The notes under the pieces were generated by a model, which was given only the letters and a program-made list of their open reading frames with translations, did no database searches and was not told the DNA's origin. Made by a program: the position numbers and the translations under genes. A DNA stretch of 64,000 bases from Forficula auricularia (Eukaryota > Arthropoda > Insecta > Dermaptera > Forficulidae), in contig JALMQS010000068.1 of the NCBI GenBank assembly GCA_024734495.1, positions 3,752,802-3,816,801 of the forward strand, read 5' to 3'. This document shows positions 34,065 to 45,210 of this stretch, piece after piece (position 1 is the stretch's first letter; every line of letters begins with the position of its first letter).

Positions 34065-34300
34065 AAAATTTACCCCATGGTTGAACCCATATGTTATGGA
34101 TAATTTTTAATACATACCAGAAGAATTGTATTCACCTTCTCGGGAATTGAATTCAAATTTTTCATTTTTTTGTCACGAAGGTCACCCACTGGCCCTGATA
34201 GGTTTTAATACTTGGTTTCAATTCTTGAGAGATGAGTATAACCCTTCTAACAAAAATTATCCATAACTAATTATTGAATTGAATTAAGTAGAAAACACAC
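34065..34300. repeat. Family B hairpin
   Basis: ATGGATAATTTTTAATACAT and AGAAGAATTGTATTCACC on the left pair loosely with the complementary blocks ATAACCCTTCT.. and AAAATTATCCATAA on the right. The apex carries CTCGGGAATTGAATTC. Confidence 0.5.
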
Positions 34301-34999
34301 TGATGATTTTTCAAAAAATATATAAATATTGTTAGCTTCCGAAATATCAAACAGGAACCGGAAATGGTAAACGATTATTTCAAAAGGTGAAGCAGTATTT
34401 TCAAATTCTTATCTACAAATTAATTTTACTCTCATCCGACTTCTTCAATACAAGTTATAAGTTATAAGATAGATTTCAAGCATGTTCAATTTCTTGGCTA
34501 TTCTCTATGCTTTGATCTTGTTTCCATCCTTAGAAACAATTTAGTTAATATGTGTACCTATTCTTGAGTCAACACTTCAATTTCCATGAATTAATTCAAA
34601 TATTTAATAGGAGCGCCTTATTTTTCTTAGGGTATGCAACCGAACGTGAAGGAAATTTCCTAGGTTATAATCACAGAATCGATTCTTTGTTTTAATTAAA
34701 TTAATTTTTTTTTAATCTTAATTTAAAAATTCTAGAATAGTTGGTTCATCAAGTTTAGGATGTTATTTTCTAAAAAAAATAAGGTACTGGTTGATTTAAT
34801 AATTACTATTCACTTTACATACTTTTTATGAAAAGTTTCTGAATTGCATCTAAAATTACAAGAGAATGAATTGATTGGATATATTAAGAGTTGTATAAAA
34901 TATAAATTATTTTGATTAGTTATGTCCATTAATGAAATTATTAAAGTTGTTATCGGAAAATAAGGACTATATTTTTTATGGAGAGAATTTATATTTTAT

Positions 35000-35040
35000 T
35001 TCCAAAATTTCGTCAACTTTGTTAACTTCTTCAGGGCTCA
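35000..35040 (-). ncRNA. Hammerhead-like ribozyme, left arm
   Basis: Minus: CTGAAGA (complement of 35028-35034), A, GTTAAC-AAA-GTTGAC stem II (6 bp with one G-U), GAAA (complement of 35008-35011), TTTT then GG pairing with CC before the core. Confidence 0.65.
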
Positions 35041-35270
35041 AATAGTTAACTTCCTTCCATATTTGTCATTTTTATAATTATTCATTCTTAGTAAACTTAG
35101 CAAGGCAGAGCATTAACATCAATCAGATTGATTTTTTTTTAAACTTAAAATAAAGATATTTTCAAGTTTAAAAAAAAATTCAATCTGATTGATGTTAATG
35201 ATTTGCCTTGCTATTTTTACTAAGAATGAATAATTATAAAAATGACAAGTGTGCAGGGAAGTTAACTATT

Positions 35271-35311
35271 TGAGCCCTGAAGAAGTTAACAAAGTTGACG
35301 AAATTTTGGCA
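35271..35311 (+). ncRNA. Hammerhead-like ribozyme, right arm
   Basis: CTGAAGA at 35277-35283, same stem II, GAAA at 35300-35303, TTTT, then GGC pairing with GCC immediately before the core. Cleavage is predicted before that GGC. Confidence 0.65.
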
Positions 35312-35828
35312 ATAAAATATAAATTCTCTGCATAAAAAATATAGTCCTTATTTTCCGATAACAACTTTAATAAAATATAAAGCTGTAATATCAATAATAA
35401 TGTATCAATTAAAATCTTATTTCATAAATCACACTTTCAAGACACCTACTTTGGACTTTGTCCTCTATTTATAATCAGTCCACGAGTAAAATCTATAGTT
35501 CTATTTTTATAAATTTAATCATCTTTTTAAAGTCATGTAGTAAAATCAAAAACTATTCAATAAATTGTAAATAAGAGAGTGAAAGATTATGATATCCGGT
35601 AACTCGAAGGAACGTAAGAAGTGAAATATTTTCTATTATATTTTATCGAAAACTTCAACTTCACTAATTTGGCATATAATTGATAAAATTCAATGATTTT
35701 GATTTTAAAACTAGGATAAAAATAGCTGAACAGATTTTTTTGTATCTTTATAAATAATAAAATAAATAAAAAAAAAGAACAATTTTTTCATAATTTTTAT
35801 AACAATAATATCCATTAACGGTGAGTAG

Positions 35829-36023
35829 GGTTGTCCGAGCTGGCTAGGGCGCTGGCCCCGCTTCAGCATCGTTGATGACGATGTTCAAGCGGGAGGCCGG
35901 AGTTCGCCATCATATAAAATTTCGACCGGCTAAAGCTTGGCTCCCTCACTAACCCTACTAACATTTTACTGATGTGCTGTCTAAATGGGCTTTGTTCCCG
36001 ATGACAATAAAAAAAAAAAAAAA
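35829..36023 (+). mobile_element. SINE family S1, copy 2
   Basis: A-box-like GAGCTGGCTAGGGCGCTGG, GATGACGATGTTCAAGCGGG, degenerate B box (GGAGTTCGCCATC), CGACCGGCTAAAGC, CTCCCTCACTAACCCTACTA, GTGCTGTCTAAATGGGCTTT and a poly-A tail. The match to 50.1 kb is close throughout. Confidence 0.85.
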
Positions 36024-36560
36024 AATTATTAACCAAAATGAATTTAGGTCAAATCAAAGATTATAGAATTATTATAGAATGACAGTATCCATCCAGGTCG
36101 GCTGTTGATAATTTTTTGATTTAATTTTAATTTAATTTAATTTAGTCGATTGATCTTCAGATAATTAACTCATTTTAAATGAAATAGATCAAAGTGGTTG
36201 GACAAGGGTAGGTTTGCGTGGGTGGCCATTCAGCAATTGACGGGACTAAAGTTGTGTGTGTGTGTATGTGTGTTTGAAGGGGCGTTTGAAAATTTAACTG
36301 TTATCGATTGCACTTAATAATAATTTATTTACATTTTATATTATATAGTATTATATAGTTCATTCAAAAAATGAGTAAATACGGTTTTGTTTATTTTTGT
36401 TATTATTAGTCCCTTTTTATTCCCAAATAACTAGATTTAATGTTAGATATATTTTTTTTTATTTTTTAATTAAATATAAAATAAATTATACTAAGTTTGT
36501 TTTTCATTACTATTAAACGCCAAATAATATCCGGCCAATTGCGATTCGGGCTCGAAACCT
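36024..36560. other. Unassigned, with GT microsatellite
   Basis: (GT)n at about 36255-36275. No ORF or repeat is recognised. Confidence 0.4.
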
Positions 36561-36712
36561 ATGGGTCCATACATTATATCTTCCAAAATACTTGAGATAT
36601 CAAATTAATTCTTGTTTCTGTGATAGGGAGAGAATATGAATATTTCTAAAAAAATTCCATAATTTTAAGTTAAGCCATTTCTAAACACCGACAGGTATAA
36701 AAATCTTCAAAA
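36561..36712 (-). repeat. Inverted copy of the 47.7-kb tandem unit
   Basis: ATATCTTCCAAAATAC, AATTCC..AATTTTAAGTTAA and ACACCGACAGGTA match the complement of the unit repeated at 47690-48710. Confidence 0.6.
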
Positions 36713-36947
36713 TATTCATTATTCTTCTTTCTCATAAAATCATTTTAAAACGTAATAAAATTTAAAAAATTAAGCCTAATTCTACATAAAGAAATCTTTA
36801 CAGTGATAACGCACAACCTAAGATAAAAAAAAAATTGTTTTGTTCCTCACGAAAATCTAATCTTTACCAGAATAATCATTTATTTTTTCAAGTAGGCCTA
36901 TGTACAATTTTACATATCACATATCCACAAAACATGGACCCTAACTT

Positions 36948-37755
36948 TTTTTTTTTTTGAACAAAATGTTTTATTTCCAAATTAAAATTTACATTATTAA
37001 TTTTTATTGTACAATTATTTGAACATCGAGCAATAAATACTCCTTTCCTATGTCCATATTTACAACAATGTTCTTAATATTTCTAATTTTGTTTATTGGG
37101 CCTCCGTGGAGCGGGCCGCCTCTTACAAAGACAAACGACAACCTACACCACTTTCCATAAGTAAAAAAGACAAAAGAGCATTAGACAAATTTATTTACAT
37201 ATCTTTCACACTTTCAGGTTCAGAACAAATTAATTCAGATTCAGAGCGGGTGGCTGAGAGAGCCAGGATTAATCCTGGCTCACATTTCACATTTCTTTTC
37301 TTTTTTTTTTATTTACAAAAAATAATCATACGCCACCCGCTCTATATGTTCTTCTGCCGAAAGTGTAAAAATTAAGGAGAGATCCCCTCATCGCCCTATA
37401 TGTCAAATCGTTTATTGTTTTTTGGGATATACCCAGGGCGATGAGAGACTCCACCGTTTTATGCCACCACACTCCCTTCCACGAGAGTGTGATGGCCTCG
37501 ACCCTGACCGAGCCCGCCCCGACGCCAAATCGCTCCGCAAAATTATCCACAAGACTGGAGTTGCCCCTATATTTTTCTATTTTGTTTCGGTGGGCAACAC
37601 CCAGTCCTGCAAGCGCGGAGACGATCTGGACGTCCAAAACCCACACCACCCCCGCTGCATCCTTTGCCACGATGTCTGGCTTTCTATTGCCCGCCGAGCT
37701 GGAGTACAAGTACTCCAACTCGACACGCATTCCCTTTTTGATCAAATCGTATTAA
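36948..37755 (-). mobile_element. 5'-truncated R2-type LINE with poly-A tail
   Basis: Minus strand: the C-terminal endonuclease frame (37326-37745) is followed by about 380 bp of 3' UTR with AATAAAATTAATA-type signals, ending in a 12-13 nt A tail at 36948-36960 (seen as T on plus). Sequence upstream of 37755 is unrelated AT-rich DNA, so the copy is 5'-truncated as usual for TPRT. The coding part is clearly GC-richer than its surroundings. No TSD was visible. Confidence 0.8.
37326..37745 (-). CDS. Restriction-like endonuclease C-terminus of an R2-clade retrotransposon
   Basis: The 139-codon frame reads ...GNRKPDIVAKDAAGVVWVLDVQIV.... The Pro-Asp of KPDI (residues 23-24) and the Asp of VLDVQ (residue 38) are spaced 13 residues apart. 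That matches the PD-x(12-14)-D catalytic motif of the restriction-like endonuclease found only at the C-terminus of R2, R4, CRE and NeSL-type LINEs. In those elements it nicks the target DNA to prime reverse transcription. AHRNKIEKYR, ITLSWKGVWW and the LGIS..TINDLTYRAMRG tail fit the R2-like C-terminus. It begins at a TTG directly preceded by TAA in frame, with the first ATG at residue 6, so this is a truncation, not a gene start. Zinc-knuckle and RT domains are missing. It is free of internal stops, suggesting recent insertion. Confidence 0.8.
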   Translation of the reverse strand: MIKKGMRVELEYLYSSSAGNRKPDIVAKDAAGVVWVLDVQIVSALAGLGVAHRNKIEKYRGNSSLVDNFAERFGVGAGSVRVEAITLSWKGVWWHKTVESLIALGISQKTINDLTYRAMRGSLLNFYTFGRRTYRAGGV

Positions 37756-39790
37756 ATTTGTTTTTATGAATATGTATTGTCATTAAATATTATAGATATT
37801 TTCTATCTCATATATTTACTTTTAAAGTAGAAGTAATAAAATATTAAGTAAAATTCTCCAGGAGAACTCCAAAGTGTGATAAAAAATTTAATTATTTATA
37901 AAAAGGAAAAAAAATTAGGAGAAAAAGTTAAAAAGATAACAATCCAGACATAAAGAATGTTATAAATAATATTATTATTACTACATTTTTTTAATTAAAA
38001 TATTAAAAAATAAATGAATAAAAAAATCAAGGGGTTTTAAAAAAAAAATCTGAAGTAAATATCCAAAACAAAAATATTTCCTTATATTAAATTATCGTTT
38101 TATATAATGATATTATTTTAAGTGAAAGTAGACATTTTTAATTTACTTTCCTTTATTAAATCGACCTGGGTGGAATATTGGAAAAGTGAGCTAGAGTGAA
38201 AACATGGGGATTCTAACTGCCCTGGGCCATTCAAAGTGCTTTGGCAAATTATTGCCTTCACTTTCTCACTTTAATAGCGTGAAGACTATATAGATATAGA
38301 TATATTCCAGTGGTTATAAATTAATTAGTAAAAAGTTGGAACCATAAAGTGGCTGAGAAAATGGAGAAAACTGCGATCCTGGTTTAGAAATAAATGAAAA
38401 TTAAGAAATAAATTCTATTGCATTTATTTGTTTTAAAGGGTCAGCTCTCATTTATCATTTCACGAAAGAACAAAATTAGATTTAATTAAAAGGGAGGTAA
38501 ATGTGATTTACTCAAACGATCAATCGATTGACTCTCAAATTCATAGTGCGATTTATTTATATATTTTTGATTAACAAAATAAATAAATAATAAATCAAAT
38601 ACACATGTTTGTGAAATTTAACTTTTAAAAAGTTGTTCGTATTATTGAGAAAAATCCTGATTTTTCTACATTTAAATATAATAGAAGTTGTCATCTAAAA
38701 AGTCTATCTCATCACACTTTTATGGTATAGGTACATTTTGAAATTTTTTCTATTTTTACTTTATCCAATGCCAAGCATGGGTAAAGCATTGTAATCGGTC
38801 TGGCGCCAACCGCGACTTCAAAGAGTCCTCAGGTAAAGACTACGGAACGCATGATCTCAATTAAAGTCACAAATTGTAGTATTAAATTAAGTTGGATTTT
38901 AGCACGTACGGGTTTGGCAAAAATTACATGGGGTCTCGTCCAGAGGCCAAAAAGTGTGATTTTTTTCAGGAAGTGCGTGAGGATGTATGTATGTATGTAT
39001 GTTATCGTTTTTTTCGACCACGATTTTTTTCACACCGTCGCACCGATTGAAATGAAATTGAAAACCTACCATTACTTTAACAAAATGAAGCGCTGATTAG
39101 TTTTTGGTACATATCAATCCACAAACATTAGTACGTTATTCCAGTACTTTTTTAATTTTTTCTAAATATCTTGAAAATGACTTTACTAATTTTGATGAAA
39201 TTTAATATCGTAATTAAGTACCTTGGGGACCACAAAAAAGGTTAAATAAAGTTTTTAGTAAAAGTATATTTTAAAGTATTTTAATGTAGAATGTTTATTC
39301 TTCGAGTATTAGATGAGAATCGATCACTATTTTTAAATTTAAGTCAACATGGACTGCAAATAGCAAGTGATAAATGATTAATAATAAAGGAATAAACATA
39401 TTAGTATTTCAAATAACTTTGGATAAAGTTTAGCAACGATCCGTTGCAGTTTATTTTTCTTACTCTTCAAATTCCCATAACTTACTCAAAAATTAACATT
39501 TTACAATTATTTTTTTTTCATTGGAATAAGTATTTTTATAGGGTGAATCCACATAAATATATCTTTATAGACATACATCCATTCTTGTTTTAAGAAAAAC
39601 TGGGATGTAAAACGCAATTAAGAAATTGATTTTTGGATTCAGCCGAAAATATATTAGAATTAGATAAATAGGAAGAATTCTGATATTTCTAATAAGATAG
39701 TCTCATAATTAAAAGGAGATATTATTAATTTATAATGGACCCAAAATCAAGAGAGGGTTCTTTCGTATTATAAATTATTTTATTAAATTT
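37756..39790. other. Gene-free region with a dispersed motif
   Basis: ACTTTATCCAATGCCAAGCATGGG at about 38759 recurs at 44601. A (GTAT)n run at 38983-39001 is followed by CCGATTGAAATGAAATTG, a layout common in transposon ends. 38160-38290 is less AT-rich and not repeated in the window. The ORF at 38851-39096 is not recognised. Confidence 0.4.
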
Positions 39791-40109
39791 AAGAGAGTGG
39801 TCAGGTGTATAGTAAAATCATCTAGATGGCCACACCAGCTTATTTATCTATAAAATATTATCATTGATAGACTGAGCACCTATAATGCTTACCTTATGAA
39901 CCCAGTACGACTAGCCTGTTTTGCGTTTGTAGAAGTAAAAAAGTTTTTATGGAATAGATTCGAGTGAAGGAAGGTGGTTGCGTCAAACTAGTCTTAGGAA
40001 TGTATACTCGATGATGGTGAAGCCCTAAAAAGAATAAAAATTATATTATTAAAGTTCGATTTGTCAGTTGTAGTAGAATTAATATATCTTTAAGAAAATG
40101 ATGAGACTA

Positions 40110-40245
40110 TCTTCTGTTGAACTTCGAGTTGTTAAGAATAATTTTTATTACATGTTAGAAAAGCTATGTCAATTTCCAAAGAATACAACTCTTTTGCCAT
40201 GTAATAAAAATTATCCATAAAAACTCAGATAAAATTAAATACTTC
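40110..40245. repeat. Family B hairpin
   Basis: TTAAGAATAATTTTTATTACAT, then TTAGAAAAGCTATG on the left is answered by TTTTGCCATGTAATAAAAATTA on the right; the apex is short. Confidence 0.5.
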
Positions 40246-40377
40246 AGCTGAAGGCAATTTCGTGAATTTTTGAAAATCTTTATAGGTATATAGGTAATAT
40301 TATTTTAAAGATTTATTTAAAAACTAAGAAAGAATGAAGGCCAATTAAATCTTAGATCATAGATATCTATGTATGTT

Positions 40378-40523
40378 AGTATTACATTTCAGAAGGGTTC
40401 CTTTAGGAGTCGAACCCAAGTGCCAATCTTGGTTTCCGGGCATTTGGCCTGACCCTCGGGCTTGGCACTCGATTCGGATTCAACTTCTAAGGGAGGATGA
40501 ACTCTTCTGACATATTATAATAC
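40378..40523. repeat. Family B hairpin, best-preserved copy
   Basis: GTATTACATTTCAGAAGGGTTC, then AGTCGAACCCAAGTGCCAA on the left, and TTGGCACTCGATTCGGATTC, then AACTCTTCTGACATATTATAA on the right form a near-perfect 146-bp palindrome. GAGTCGAACCCAAGTG resembles a complemented tRNA T-arm. At least seven relatives are scattered over 4-52 kb. Confidence 0.65.
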
Positions 40524-40698
40524 AAACAGATATTTTTCAAGTTTTAAAATTTTTGGAAAAATTTCATTAAATTTTCATAAAATAAAAATTATAAGACACT
40601 CAACGTATGAATTATTTCGATTTTTTATTAAAACATAGGTATAGAATAAATCTCTTTGTTGATAATTTAATTTTTACCACAGGTTAATATTATTTATT

Positions 40699-42155
40699 AC
40701 TAGCTTCAAGGCCCGACTTCGGCGGGCCTTTTGCTAGACAGGGGGCTTCGCCTTGGCTGTTTTATTGATGTTTTATACACGTGTAAAGAGCACTTTCATA
40801 TATCAACTCTTGTGAATTAATTGTAATAGATTGATGAAGAGGACAAAGTATATCTCTTAATGAATGAATTTAAAAAATTTATTTTTCCAGTAGAAGACAA
40901 TATTTTATTGTCCCCTTCTGCTACTCAATTATTCGGCAAAAAGAACCTTTCAACTTAAATTAAAATAAAGTTTTTGTCTTGTAAAAATTCAACAAATAAG
41001 GTAAAAATCGTCATTTGGGGAGAATTATCCAATTAAATAATTAAAAATAATAAACTTTTAAAGTTTATTATTAGATTATAGATAATTCAGGTTTAATTAG
41101 GCTCAAAATAGTTTTTTAATCATTTCAATAGGCTAAAATTTTCTAGATTTCTAAACAATATAAAAATGGGTTTTCAAATGATTTTGTTTTCTTTAAAGAA
41201 TTCTACGGGCTCATTGAATTTTTGGTTTTAATCTTTAAAATATATTTTTAAAGAAATTCCAAAAGCTAATGAATTCCTTTCAGTTAGTTTAGTTACTATA
41301 GTTTCAATAATCCTTTATAATTAACTTTGAAATAAATAAATAATATTGAAATGAATGAATGAGCTTGAATACAAAAGCCAAAAGGCTTAGTTCTTTTGAA
41401 ATGTCTGGGGGTCTTAAATAACCGACATCAAAAAGTAATTTCATGTTAATATTTCGTCGTTTAGTTGTAACTAAATAAGATAATTATTTTATACATTTTA
41501 GTGTATTTTATTTGTTGCATTTAATTTTTTGAAGTCAGTTTTTATTTTTTTCTTAAAAATTATTTTTATTTTTCTCTTTTTAGTGATGTTATTAATAGTG
41601 ATCATATCATCAGAACTTGACCAAATTAATATGGCACCATCCCTAAGATACTCCCTTTCCAATAAAAAAAGAATAATCGAAATCGGTTCATAAACAAAGA
41701 AGTTAGGCCTAAACAAACCTAACAAAAAAGTTCTAATACCTACGAAAAAAAATTGGACCAATCGGAAGCTAGACTGGACCCAATGCAAAAAAAATTTCAA
41801 AATCGGTTCACAATTGAAGGATATGAGGCAACATAGGCAGAAAAAAAATCAGTTGAATAGAGAACCTCCTCCTTTTTGAAGCTGCATACAGTAGATTGTT
41901 TTTTAAAACTTTGTTGCAGTTTTTTTTTGTTAGTTTAGTTCTTATATTGTTTTATAGTGCTTATGTTAATAATTCCGAATTGTTTTAATTTTTCCTGAAT
42001 TTTCCAATTTTTTGGGCAACTTTTCCAATTTTTTTTTTACTTATTAACCTGAATTGGACTATTACGAACATTTTAAAAGAAAATTAGCCAAATCGGTCCA
42101 GGCAATTGAGAGATCTGCGCTTACAAAGAAAAAGAAATTCATTTTTATTATATAG
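40699..42155. mobile_element. Composite repeat region with nested element
   Basis: Begins CTAGCTTCAAGGCCCGACTT.CGGCGGGCC and ends TTTTATTATATAGATT, termini seen together in many animal interspersed repeats; the superfamily is not certain. It contains a decayed family D hairpin (40790-40990, TTGATGAAGAGG.. in place of the ribozyme) and the AACCGACTTC element at 41419-41887. Confidence 0.45.
41419..41887 (-). mobile_element. AACCGACTTCAAAAA-ended repeat, copy 1
   Basis: Both ends carry AACCGACTTCAAAAA-like inverted termini (AACCGACATCAAAAAGTA left; complement of AAAGGAGGAGGTTCTC then TTGAAG right). The minus strand has a 100-codon open frame with DGAILIWSSSDDMITINNIT followed by KKRKIKIIFKKK. 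The copy at 56.1-56.36 kb keeps the same residues in one frame apart from a few changes and an upstream stop. Function unknown. Confidence 0.6.
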
Positions 42156-43188
42156 ATTATTCATATTATTTGAATTTTTAATGAAAAAATCCACATAATT
42201 AATTATAATTATTTGTTGATCAAGAACACTATACAATATGGGTCTGATGACCTTCGATCAACTTATTCTGCAATCGTTCTAAGTCGATCGAAATGTAGTA
42301 GTTGTATTTAAATATTATCCTTTGTTCAATAATAATTATAATTAATTATGTGTGATTTCACTAGAAATTCAAATTTAATCAAATTCATCACAAAATAAAA
42401 GCTTCAATAGCTTCATTATTATTATTTTAATTTATATAAATTAAAATAAATTTCTTCTTTCTAGTCTTGTTATGAATAAATGAAAAATTCAAAAATGAAA
42501 TAGCAAACAAAATTGCTATCATATGAAAAGAATCATTTAATAAATAAATAAAAAGAAAATGAAATATCACTTGAGCTTAATTTTTCTTTAACCACCCATT
42601 CGAATATATCCAAACAATTCTTTGTGATCAAAATGTCTTTCTTTGCCGAATGAAATATTTGTTTACTAAACCGATATATTTCCAGTTGAAAATAGAATCA
42701 ATGGATTTCTCTTTTTAAGGGAGATATTAAAATGTGCCAAGACAGAATAATCCAGTAGCTAATTCCTGGCAGAGAAAATCCCTTCACATATCTAATTGTG
42801 TCCCGCTTTCCGGGCATGGCAATAAACTCCCTTTGGATTGCCACACTACAAAGGATTTTCTGACCTCTCAACTCCCAAACCACCCCAAACCTCCTACCCC
42901 CCAAACCCTAACCAACCTCACTCTGCTCTAATACATAGCAACGTCCTTTCTTTCCTTTCGTAACTACTACTGCCTCATTTTAAGCTGTCCTAAATTCGAA
43001 TTGGGATTTGGAATAAAGAAGGATAAAATTGAAATGTCTAGTTTTTTATTTTTTTATTAAATATTGTTATTCTTCCGTGTCAATAAACACATTTACCTCC
43101 TTTTCACATTATAATGCAATAATAGTATATTATACTGAGAGAAATGCATTATTTTTCTCGAGGTGGGTAATCTCTAGCCAAATCTATC
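42156..43188. other. Unassigned; one low-AT patch
   Basis: 42740-42960 is C-rich and less AT-rich (CCACCCCAAACCTCC), with open frames on both strands and no recognised product. It is a candidate low-copy host sequence. Confidence 0.35.
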
Positions 43189-43192
43189 TATA

Positions 43193-43231
<39 letters not shown>
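43189..43231. repeat. (TA)n microsatellite
   Basis: About 15-20 TA repeats following (TATC)n-like units. Confidence 0.95.
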
Positions 43232-43235
<4 letters not shown>

Positions 43236-43635
43236 GGTTTTGTCTGTACATTGTCTAAATCTACCAAATTTTGGTTGCACACGTTTCAAGTTAGTGTTAT
43301 GAACTAAAACACCCTCAACAAAATTCCTGTCTGTCTGTATGTCTGTCTGTTTCAGTGGTTTCCGAAAAGTTGCTCACGATTCACGTAAAAACGGCTGAAG
43401 GGATTATTATGAAATTTCATATTTACATGAGATGTCTTCTAACTTACGTTTTTAGCTATATAACGTTTTGATATTTTGACCCCAGAAGGGGGTTTGGGGC
43501 GGAGGGGGCGCACGAATGAAAATGATCAAATAACTCCTAAACTATTAACCCTACGGCAAATTTTATGATAGAAAAAGTTGTAGGGGATGTGATTTCTGAT
43601 TAGGTTTGTTTAAAAAAATTTCCCCAAAAAACCAC
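43232..43635. repeat. Transposon-like noncoding stretch
   Basis: GTCTGTCTGTATGTCTGTCTG at about 43328 then TTTCCGAAAAGTTGCTCACG and AACGGCTGAAGGGATTATTA. This order (GTCTGT run, then conserved-looking block) is often seen in old DNA-transposon or LINE flanks. No coding is read. Confidence 0.35.
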
Positions 43636-44022
43636 CCAAAAAGGGGGGAGGGTAAAAAAAATGTAAATTCTTGCACTTGGAGCGTGGAGTCCAGGGGGCT
43701 AGGCGGGGGGTGCGCAGGGTTGGAGGGCACGGGGTGATGTCCGGGGCGGATGGGGTGCGGGGTCCGTGGTGGGTGGGGTGGGTGGTGGCGTGGCCGGGGG
43801 TTAAACGGGGTGCATGGTGCGGGGGTGGGGTGCTGGAGGGGTTTTGGGCGTGGGGTAGGGGGGATAGTGGGTTAGGGGTGCGGAATTGAGTGTTGGGGTA
43901 GGTGGGTGGGGGCTGGGTTGGGCATGGTGCGGGGTCTGGGGGTGCTGGGTGGGTTTCGGGTGTGTGAGTGGGGGGTGAGGGTGGGGTTCGAGGGCTGGGG
44001 GTCCAGGGGCGTGCCTTGCAGC
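43636..44022. repeat. G-rich low-complexity block on plus strand
   Basis: About 390 bp made almost wholly of G, T and few C/A (GGGGTGCGGGGT-like words), in a window that is otherwise AT-rich. Many runs of three or more G could form G-quadruplexes. The Pro/Thr-rich minus ORF (43610-44047) and Gly/Arg-rich plus ORF are consequences of this composition. Confidence 0.85.
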
Positions 44023-45202
44023 AAGTATTCAAATAAAATAATGACACATTAATTTTTCAAAATCAAATTAAATAAAGTATAATAGTTGCCTACATATTTC
44101 TTGTTATCTTTTTTTGTTGCTATAACAACAAATTGCATTTATTTTATTTATAATTTGTTCTCACGGGAAAATAATTTGACATTTCTATCCCTACTTTGAT
44201 GTCATAGAAACCAACTTCTTCACCCGGTTATGAAAAAATATTTATTTTTATTTGTGCATTGGTTTCAATATTACTTTAAGATAAAAATAAGGCGAACTAT
44301 TGTAGTAGTGTTATTTTCAGAAGATCAAAGGAGCTCATTTCAGTGCCTAAATGTTTTCATTTCCACTGCAAAGAGATATCTTCAAAAATTTAAGCTGAGA
44401 CGGGTGGTTGAGTCAAACCAGTCTTAGGACTATATCTCTATAATGATAATAAATATTAATAATTGAAAAAAATGAATTCAAATTGTTTAAAATTCATTTT
44501 ATTATTTATACTGTATAGTGGATTTAATATATATTTACGTAAAATTGTTGAGTGGTTGATTAGAATAAGAAATATTAAAAAATAGTGTTATTAATTTTTC
44601 ACTTTATCAAATACCAAGCATGGGTAAAGTATTGTAATTTTAATATTGCTAGAAGCTGCAGCATCTATGAGAAACACTTATATTTCGAAAAAAAGTAGCA
44701 AAAGAGCAGAAGCTCGTAGAAAGCTCATTCCAGTGCCTAAATGTTTTCATCTCCATTACAAATAACTTTTGTGATTTTAACATTTCTTTCTTCAGAGCTT
44801 CCAGTTGAAAAATGAAGAAAATCAGAAAAAAAATTGAATCTCGTGAAAAATCATTCATTCATTTTGTTTATAAAGAGTTGTTATTATCTGAAAAATACGC
44901 GTTGAATGTGATTACTTAATTTGAATGATCAAAAAATGAATTGAAAATTTAATTTTCTAAAAAAGGCACGGATAGTACAATACTTTTAATAACTGTAAGG
45001 CTGGGAAAGACTGGACCAGACAAGTTCTAGTGGAATTTGTTAATTTATGTTGTTCTAGAAATACCCGTTTGCTTAGACTCTTTATAACGAATGGTAAATA
45101 ATTAATCGTTTGTACTTGACTGGATGTAAATAGACTTATAGATAAATATTTTTAATAGAAATTTCTTTAAGTTTTTATGAATGCAATCGAACTAAATTCT
45201 GT
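44023..45202. other. Unassigned, with a short direct repeat
   Basis: GCTCATTTCAGTGCCTAAAT, then GTTTTCATTTCCA at about 44332 is repeated at about 44732 (GCTCATTCCAGTGCCTAAATG). GGTGGTTGAGTCAAACCAGT at about 44403 matches 39974. ACTTTATCAAATACCAAGCA at 44601 matches 38759. Together these suggest fragments of one dispersed repeat. Confidence 0.45.
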
Positions 45203-45210
45203 ACGCCCAG

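Larger units (their letters stand above)
34938..35376. mobile_element. Long hairpin element with two intact hammerhead-like cores
   Basis: Arms of about 200 bp pair with few mismatches, from ATTAAAGTTGTTATCGG at the left to its complement at the right. ATTCATTCTTAGTAA and CAATCAGATTGATT lie nearer the centre (about 35160). Each arm has the same ribozyme core facing outward. No TSD was recognised by eye. Confidence 0.8.

Noticed and set aside
37106..37375. 89-codon plus ORF (and two others at 37422-37769)
   Set aside because: Antisense to the R2-like element's coding region and 3' UTR.
43610..44047. 145-codon Pro/Thr-rich minus ORF
   Set aside because: Composition artefact of the G-rich plus strand; no start context, domain or signal.
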